Below are positions 56,865-64,000 of a stretch of 64,000 nucleotides of DNA, piece by piece. How positions within the stretch are numbered: position 1 is the stretch's first letter; each line of letters opens with the position of its first letter. The stretch comes from Amborella trichopoda. Taxonomy: Eukaryota > Streptophyta > Magnoliopsida > Amborellales > Amborellaceae. The notes beneath the pieces were generated by a model that was not told the DNA's origin, searched no databases, and was given only the letters and a program-made list of their open reading frames with translations. The DNA is taken from the NCBI RefSeq assembly GCF_000471905.2, contig NW_006500321.1, forward strand, positions 99,122-163,121. The letters are read 5' to 3'. A program made the translations under genes and the position numbers.

Positions 56865-59700
56865 TGTTTGAACGTATTTTTTAGCACCTTGGTCCTTGGT
56901 AAGAAGCTGGTCAATAAAGCCTACAAAACAGTGGAAATTCTCAAAAATCTCAGAATGGCCCCAGAAATGGTCAAGATCTTCATCAACACTTCAAAAGACC
57001 ACCTGCCAAGTTTCATTACGATCATACATGCCTAAGATAGTGAACACAAAGAAACAATTTCAGCGAAATCGGTCTCTAGCACCCTGAAATGGACCCTGTA
57101 ACTAGAGCCAAACTTTTGGTGCTTCTAACAACTATGTGACCACTACCAATAGACTCGACAAGGTTAAAAACCCCTATGGGTCATGTTTTGGCTTAATTGG
57201 GCACTCCAAGACAAAGTTATGGGTGAAATACCAAAAAGGGTTAGGCCGCACACTATTCTCGTGTGGCCAACTTACTTTAAAACACCATTAAAGGTGATTG
57301 CTTTTACAGTCAAAGGCAATCACTTTCGGGGCTTATAACTCACTCGTTCCAAGACAGATCGGTCCCAAATTTTGTGAGTGTGTTCGTCTCATCCTGACGA
57401 GTAATTCGATATGTGGTACGCCCCATGACGACGCTCGAGCAGAGAGAAAAACTAAATGAAAGTCGCTGATCAGTGAAAGAAGTTGCAGAAAATTTAGCAG
57501 CAGCACGTCTCGTTCAAGCAGCCAGTTCACGACGCTCGCATACCCAATCAGCAAGAAACCAATTGCATTATATGCGTGAGGTCCGAGAATCTCTGATTCG
57601 AACCTGGCATACGATGAACTGTTGGATTTCACACACGAAGGCATCAAAGTTGCCGTAAGTTTCGGCTGCTGGATTTTAAGATTTCAATAAAAAATGCAAG
57701 AAGACAAAATCTCCATTCGAACAAGAAATCAAGCTACGGTTGTTACAACTTGATCATGACGACATGCTCTGTGTGATTCAATGAAGATATCACAAAGAAA
57801 CATCAAGGAACAAGCACACAATCGATTCGAAGTTTTCAAGATTCATCCAAGATTCAAGTCTGATGATCATGGCTCAAAAGCATGATTCATGGCTCGAAGA
57901 TGGTATCAAAATGATCGCCATGCCGAGCCCTACAAGAAAACAATAATCTTTCGATCAAACGGGAATCAGATCTACCCCAGGTCAGTCACAGAAGATCACA
58001 CAAGTTCTCGGGCAACAACAGGGACTGTTTTGGAATTCCACACGTTGTTAGACAGGGGCAAAACAATCCTTTTGTACCCATTTTTAGAATTTCTTTAAAT
58101 TCAATTAAATTGTAATTATCTTCAATTCTAGCGTCGGTTGGATTTCTCTCTCTCCTTCTCTTTTGTTGCCAATTGACGAAGCATAGCACAGGTTGTATTT
58201 CTCTCTCTCCTTCTCTTTTGAACCCAGTCAGAGAAGCCTAACGCTGGTTGGATTTCTCTTCGTCTCTTTTGAAGCCAGTCGGCGAAGCCTAAAGTCGATT
58301 GGATTTCTCTCTCCTTTTCTGTCACAGTTGGTGAAGCCTAGCGCCAGCTCAATCTCTCTCTTGCTTCTCTTCCACCACGACCGATGCAAGCCTAACGCCA
58401 GCTGGGTCTCTTTTTCTCTCTTCTTTTGACAGTCGGTGAAACCTAGCGTAGACTACATTTTCTCTCTCTTCTCCTCATAGTCGGTGAGGCCTAGCACCGA
58501 CTGCATTTTCTCTCTCTTCTCCTCACAATCGATGAAGCCTAGTGCCGATTGCATTTTCCCTCTCTTCTTCTAACAGTCAGCAAAGCCTAGTGTTGACTGT
58601 GCTGTTTCTCTCTTCTTCTAACAGTCGTTGAAGTCCAACACAGGCTGTATTTTCTCTCTCTTCTCCTCATATTCACTAAAGCATAACGTTGACTACATTT
58701 TTTTTCTCTTCTTTTGAGAAATAGTGAAGCCTAGTGCTGACATATTTTCTCTCTCTTCTTTCGAAACAGTTGGTGAAGCCTAACGACCACTACATTTTCT
58801 CTCTCCTCTTCTCTGTATAATAACACAGTCGGTGAAGCCTAGTGCTGATTGCATTTTCTCTCTCTTCCTTCTAACACAGCCAGCAATGCCTAGCGCCGAC
58901 TACGTCTTCCTTCCCTCTCTCTCATTTATTCTCCCTTCTTTCATACTCGTCTCTTCATTTCTTCTCCCTCCCTCCTCCTGTTCCCTTCTTCTCTTACTTC
59001 ATTACTTATTCTTTCCTCATAACATCATTCTGTTATGCTTTCATTCGGCTAAGAGGGATTGAGGTTAGCCTCTCATGGTAATCCTGTCATCTAGCCGTAA
59101 TGTAGTTGTGCCAAGATTACTTGGCCCGCTTTATTATCACTACAGACTAAACATCGTACCTAGCTAGTTGGTATTGCTAATGACTTTTAGTAGTAATCCT
59201 GTGAGCCGGACTTAGCTATCGAGCCCATTTTGCTACCACATCAGACCAATTACTTACCAGTTTAGTCACTGCTCTAATCTTCCCTCTCAGTCGAATTCTT
59301 CTCTCCCCCGTCTTTCTTCTGTTCTTCTTTTTGAATACACATGCTTGTGTACATTCATCGAAGAGGAAAAGGGTGAGGTCTGTGTCTTATAACCTTTTCC
59401 ATATATGTGTGTGATTGTAGAAAACAAGAAGAATACAAGTTAATGGAGTTGCTTCCCAACCAGTTTTATTACTCGGGGGCTTTCTTTGTGATCTAAGAGG
59501 GCGCCCACGCGAGACAGCCTGAGTAAGTCCCGAACCCACCTTTAAATTCCTCTCTCACTAGTTGGTAACACCGCCCTCTTTCTCGAACAAGGTTCCCGAG
59601 AGAGCGACTAAAAAACATCTCGGGTCTTCCCCCAAAACCCGAGACGTGTGCCTTTTGATCCCCGAAAGGATCCGAAGGGCGAGATCGAGGCACATAACCA
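56865..59700 (+). repeat. 5' LTR of element C
   Basis: Starts TGTTTGAACGTATTTTTTAG and ends CATAACCA. It shows the U3 hairpin at 57244-57268, a 48-bp minisatellite (58128-58910) where other LTRs have CT tracts, and the end block at 59430-59700 with GAGAGAGCGAC and GGGCGAGATCGAGGCA. Confidence 0.8.
58128..58910. repeat. 48-bp LTR minisatellite, about 16 units
   Basis: GCCTAGCGCCGACTGCATTT followed by a CT run and CACAGTCGGTGAA. Starts at 58446, 58494, 58542 and 58590 give a 48-bp period; earlier units are 51-56 bp because of longer CT runs. The GTCGGTGAAGCCTAGC and GCCGACTGC parts can pair (AGTCGG with CCGACT). Confidence 0.9.
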
Positions 59701-59703
59701 GCT

Positions 59704-59722
59704 TGGCGACTCCACTAGGGAC
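59704..59722 (+). other. Primer binding site of element C
   Basis: TGGCGACTCCACTAGGGAC lies 3 bases inside the LTR end. It fits the complement of the plant tRNA-Arg 3' end (expected TGGCGACTCCGCTGGGG) with two mismatches. Confidence 0.75.
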
Positions 59723-59964
59723 TTACTACCCCTTAGTCGGATCGTTCTTGTTTTGGTAGTTTCTTCTTTTATTATCTGCTTTCATTAACTTTTCACATTT
59801 TATATATATCTTGCAGGTTCTGAATCCCATTTATCTGGATCGGGGATTTTCTTATCCCCGCATTTGAGAGTGTGCCCAGGGAAAAAGTTCCTTCGACTTC
59901 TTTCCCAACCATCCTCTTTAGCAAAGACCCCTTGTCTAACTCCTAGGTCTTAACCTAGACCGGT

Positions 59965-60525
59965 GTGAGACAGGACTTAAAGGTCCCTCACTCCCCATCT
60001 CCTCGCTTTGGTGGAAATTCCACCAAGGCTTCTTGCATCAGCAGCACTTTTGTTGCCCCACATAGCATGCACCTAGTCACCGACAAGTCACTTGCCGGTT
60101 GTGTTCCTGAGGTGCATCGGAAGGCTGCCCAATCCCTTTCTGCAAAAGGCAAACAAGCTGCCCTTGCTTCTGTGGGTCGCCATAAGGCTACCCCCCACAT
60201 TTCTTCACCACTAGTCTCTATCCCTAGAGGCTCAACACATCAAGGAGGAAACCCCACAGTCTCCACCCCTCACACAGACCATAAGGCTCGTGGGCTACCC
60301 ACTAGAGTCACACTTCGGGGCAACCCCTCTGTTATCTCGAGTCCATGTTCAAGATCGAACCTTACAAGGCCAGGTCCTATGCATGCTACTCATATGCATC
60401 CCACCACTCGAGGCAACACGATTGTTATGCCAAACCGAGTACAAAGGAGACGACCCCCTCGTCCTCTTACTCTACCCACACAAGCGCACCCTGTAAGGGG
60501 TAGGCCTATACCTGTTCTCTTATAG
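59965..60525 (+). CDS. ORF1-like leader protein of element C
   Basis: A 186-codon frame just inside the element, downstream of a splice-acceptor-like TATATATCTTGCAG at 59816. It is basic and rich in proline, serine, histidine and threonine, without a recognised domain. Homologous regions occur in A (860-2150) and D. Repeated phrases such as HPTTRGN and HKARGLPTRV suggest an internal repeat. Ogre-group elements have an extra ORF before gag, and this fits by position only. Whether it is a real protein is unsure. Confidence 0.45.
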   Translation: MRQDLKVPHSPSPRFGGNSTKASCISSTFVAPHSMHLVTDKSLAGCVPEVHRKAAQSLSAKGKQAALASVGRHKATPHISSPLVSIPRGSTHQGGNPTVSTPHTDHKARGLPTRVTLRGNPSVISSPCSRSNLTRPGPMHATHMHPTTRGNTIVMPNRVQRRRPPRPLTLPTQAHPVRGRPIPVLL

Positions 60526-61256
60526 ACGCCTACTTGCAGTTCTTGGCCTCCTAAGGCCAGATCACTTGCACGAGCCTGGGTTGACCCTCAGGTCTCCCAT
60601 AATCCTTCTTAAGGGGCGCACATTCATCGCCATCACAGATGTCCTCTCACCCTAGACTTGGGCCTTCACTAGACTCAATCCTGCTCCTGCCCACTCCTCC
60701 TTCATCGAGCAAGCATCTTCAACCTTGGATCTCGAAGGTTTTCCCCAAGAGTACCATCCGGAACCAGCCCCGTCATTTTGGTCGTGTCTCTAGAGCCCAC
60801 ACGAAACCTTGGGGCATTGACCTGATGGAAGATCGAGTCCTTCGTCCTCCCCGGCCCCAGATGATTCCAATTCCTGACCCTCATCTATTGTCGCACCTGA
60901 TGGAGACAGGTCTCTCCTGTTCAAGAAGAGCTGACCAGGCTCGACCTATATCACAATTTTGGCGCAAGGTCCATCAAAACCTCAAGGCTAAATGTAATAG
61001 AGGTTTGCAAATTTTGACTAGGGAGTTGACTAATGCAGTCACAACAATCAATTCTGACGACCCTCTTCACTTGAATCCCTTCTACCCCCTTTAGACAATG
61101 AAGCTTGAAGAAGAGCTCCATGAGCCCGGTGCTGTGGTTACTGTTGTAGAAGAAGACCCAGCCACTCAGTAGCCATGGTCTCAAGACCGTCGAGAACTAG
61201 TCCAAACGTGATCAGCATATAAGAGTCAACTTCAGTCAGGGCATGTTGGCTCCCTG

Positions 61257-62977
61257 TTGACTGACCTACCACGTATGACTCGTCAAGTTCACATGCCCTC
61301 AGTTGCCACTAACGTTGACCTTCATAGAGAAACGGTTAGCGTAATGCTTGTAAGCGAGCTCGGTGATGCACAGGAAGAGCGCAAGAACAAGTTTGAGGAT
61401 ATGGTGAGCGCGATGAAGGAAAAGATCGATCATATCAATGCCGCACACCATTCGGCTAACCATGAGGTCAAATCCCATCACCCTGATGGTGCACCTCCAT
61501 GGCAACCCCCTCCTTCTACCTCACAGAACAGTTCTGTCCCTCATCCCATCTCTCAGACAGACATTGACGCTATGTTCACCCATAGCCTAAAGAACAGACA
61601 AATCCCGGGATTCAGGGTTCGACACCTTATCAAAGGCCATACCCCTCAGTATATAAGAAAGGGAAGTTTCCTTTATTCAACGGAACCACGTCCGCGAACC
61701 AATATATTGCGCACTTCCAGGCAGCATGTCAAGAAACAGCAGCTGACTGGAGACTTCTTCTCCGACAGTTCGTTGATACTCTCAATGTCCCAACATTTCA
61801 ATGGTATGTCAGACATCCTCCAAACTCAGTGCATACATGGGAGGAGATAGAGAAACTGTTCTATCAACGCTTCTATGCGGTGGAGAGAGAGAGTCAGACC
61901 ATCAAATTTCTCACCCTGACTCAAGACCCAGAGGAGACTGTGGATTAGTTCATATCAAGATGGAGAAATTTGGCTTCCCGCCATCCTAATCCTATGCCTG
62001 AGAAGGAAGCAGTCCAAACTTGTATGCGGAACGTGCGACCCAGGATCACTCTACATGTTGAGGCCTCTAATCTGACCTCCATGTAAGAGTTGATCACTAA
62101 ATCAGTTCGCATAGAAAGTTTATCACGCCACCATGGTGCAACGCGACAACCATCTACAAGTTCAGCAAATAACCGAGGCAATGGTAACTCTCAGAATAAC
62201 ACACGGGGTAGCCAACAAAAAGGGGTAATCAGTGCAGCTATCATGATCACTGATTCAAAGAAGGCTCCCTCCCAAACGTTAGACCTCTCTAAATGGATAA
62301 GCATAGCAAAGGTAACACTCGAGGTTGGTAACCAACAACAGTCGTAAAATCGGGTACCCTCATCAGCCAACCCTGCTCGGGGTGATTATTTCACCAGGCA
62401 TAGGAACAAGGTCATCCCTTCCAGAAGGAATGGGTCCCTTCATTGTTCCGGTTATATTAGAACAAAACATGATTCAGCTTCTAGAAACCAAGTTCCCTGA
62501 GCAACCTGGCCTTGACACTCAAGCGAATTATTGTGCTTACTATCGGAGGATCAATCATCCCACAGATGACTGCTACATGTTAAAGGATATTATCCAAGCC
62601 CTGATTCATTCTGGGCATCCAAGGTCTCCCATGCCGTAACTATCCAAGAGGAAGACGAAATGCCTGGTATCCTTTACGCTTTCTTCATTATAATGCTTCA
62701 GAAAGGCATAATCACTCTAAAGCAGGCAAGGAAACCCCGTCATCTTGCTAAGGGGACTAAAGATCGTTGGTGCTCGTACAATCAGATAAGAGGCCATTAT
62801 CTGTCAGAATGCACAAGTTTCCTTGATATATTCGGAAAGAAAATGCGGAAGTGTCAAGAGTTTTATAACCTCCCCACAAGTGATCCCCAAGTCACTTCTC
62901 TATCAGGGCAAGAAGATCTCACAAAGCAGGACCTTCTTGTCACTGACTCTGACTCAGCGAAATCCTTGACTCCCTAA
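61257..62977 (+). pseudogene. gag-like region of element C
   Basis: The N-terminal segment has NKFEDMVSAMKEKIDHINAA, a helical stretch matching element A at 2210-2260, then PPWQPPPSTSQNSS and PISQTDIDAMFTHSLKN. Gag-core-like segments follow. Two C-x7-H-x4-C zinc-knuckle motifs are clear: YCAYYRRINHPTDDC near 62527-62572 and WCSYNQIRGHYLSEC near 62770-62814. Gag would bind the element RNA and build the particle. Broken in several places. Confidence 0.75.
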
Positions 62978-63469
62978 CCATGAATAGTCTACCATGGCCG
63001 AAGCAGACTCAAGTCCATAAGACAAGAAGCAGTTTGCCAAGCTAGAGTTGTTCGCAGGCCCAACGTGATGAATAAAACATCACCTCTGAAAACCAGAAAG
63101 AAACGGGCACCAAGGGCTACTCGCCAAAGAAACAAGACTGCTCAACCCACAGTTGAGTAGGAATTTCTTGGGCCCCTTCCTCTATTGTCCAACTTTACTG
63201 GACTTCATCCTTGACACGATCCTTCTTCCTTCTTCATCCTATCAAGAAAATGCTCTCGTGTCGTCTCTCACTCAGCATATGTCCAATAAGGGTGACGACG
63301 CTAAAAGCATGCCCCAACGGTCTAAGCAAGGGAAAGACCTATAAGACCCCCTGCACCCGTCCAACCTTGGTGATGACGTAGAAAGCTACCCAGATTGGTC
63401 TGATAAGGGGAATGACCTTAAAAGTTTCCCACCTTCTAGCCCTTCTCGTTCTTCTTCACTTGCTTCTCA

Positions 63470-64000
63470 TTCCCCCTCTTTTACGTCCCCGGCAAGTACA
63501 ACCTTGATATGCCAAGACTTCGAGGCTCTCGACCTAGAATTTGAAGGAATCAATATAAGCAGGACGCAGCGAAAATGATTGAGAAAGACCCCGGCACAGG
63601 TAGCAGGATTCCTAAAAGTTGATGATGCTCTAGCAGCTAAAGCCAAGGCAAAGCCACCTTCTTCAAAGAATCACAAGAAGTTGAAGCAAAAGAAACCCCA
63701 GTGGCCCCCTGAGCCTAACCTCGAACAGGGACTGAGAGAATTGAAGGGGCAAAGCTTTTATTCTCAAGTGGCTTGCCATATGGAGCAAGTCTATGAAGCG
63801 CAAGTCATTGCGGAGCAAGCACTACACACATCTGTGCAAGGACTGTGTGATTCATATGAGGGCACTTCACGCCCAACGTTTGCTGAACCCCAAAAAAAGC
63901 TCTCCCAGCCAGATTAGCTTCCCATGTTTGAGGTTGACCCTTCTGTCCCTCGATTCGAGAATGGAGCATAAATCATGACATACTCTGGAACCCTATTGGA
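63470..64000 (+). pseudogene. Start of the post-gag coding part of element C
   Basis: Homologous to B from 36892 and A from 4560: CQDFEALDLEFEGINIS and AGFLKVDDALAAKAKAKPPS against the AAGFLTVADVLAAQAKVEPS-like segment of B. A long pyrimidine tract precedes it at the place of the splice-acceptor-like sites of A and B. Runs off the window. Confidence 0.65.

Larger units (their letters stand above)
56865..64000 (+). mobile_element. Element C: Tat/Ogre-like element, continues past the window
   Basis: The most complete 5' half in the window: LTR (56865-59700), primer site, ORF1-like leader, gag-like region with two zinc-knuckle motifs, and the start of the next coding part (63470 on). The window ends before the protease region, so whether C carries pol or the antisense gene cannot be seen. 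Less decayed than A and B but still broken in several places. Confidence 0.8.

Overview
The window is plant nuclear DNA made almost entirely of transposable elements. The gag and protease-like motifs, the plant mobile domain (PMD) cargo, the tRNA-Arg-type primer sites and the long pyrimidine-rich repeat tracts all point to a flowering plant with a large, repeat-rich genome. I cannot name the species. I found no host gene, no rRNA, no functional tRNA and no CRISPR array. Nearly every long open frame is a decayed transposon part or a by-product of CT/GA-rich low-complexity DNA.

One family of Ty3/gypsy LTR elements, most like the Tat/Ogre group, fills the window in at least five pieces. Element A (about 856-18287, +) lacks its 5' LTR and ends in an LTR at 15721-18287. 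Element D (-) has an internal region at 27789-30312 and a large LTR at 30313-36080. That LTR is itself split by a 1.4 kb insertion. Element B (about 36830-51514, +) lacks its 5' end and has its LTR at 47231-51514. Fragment E is an LTR at 53736-56654 plus 210 bp of internal sequence. Element C has an LTR at 56865-59700 and runs off the right edge. All are heavily decayed. None shows reverse transcriptase, RNase H or integrase. In A and B the gag/protease region runs straight into a long gene on the opposite strand that encodes a PMD-like protein, and many tandem arrays follow before the 3' LTR. This looks like a non-autonomous family that carries an antisense cargo gene.

The main structural oddity is technical. 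A 20-base run of N (22999-23018) separates two near-identical copies of about 9.46 kb (13542-22997 and 23020-32487). The last 9.46 kb left of the gap is repeated as the first 9.47 kb right of it. The simplest reading is an unmerged contig overlap, probably two haplotypes, rather than a real tandem duplication. Counts of features at 13.5-32.5 kb should be halved.

Layout: 1-855 AT-rich unassigned DNA with hairpins; 856-13541 element A coding parts and satellite arrays; 13542-22997 A 3' arrays, A LTR, D internal, D LTR start; gap; 23020-32487 the same again; 32488-36080 rest of the D LTR; 36081-36829 unassigned; 36830-51514 element B; 51515-53735 unassigned repeats with a hairpin family; 53736-56864 fragment E; 56865-64000 element C. 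The LTRs share conserved ends and a conserved U3 hairpin, but each carries its own private minisatellite in the transcribed part. The family therefore appears to generate new tandem repeats.
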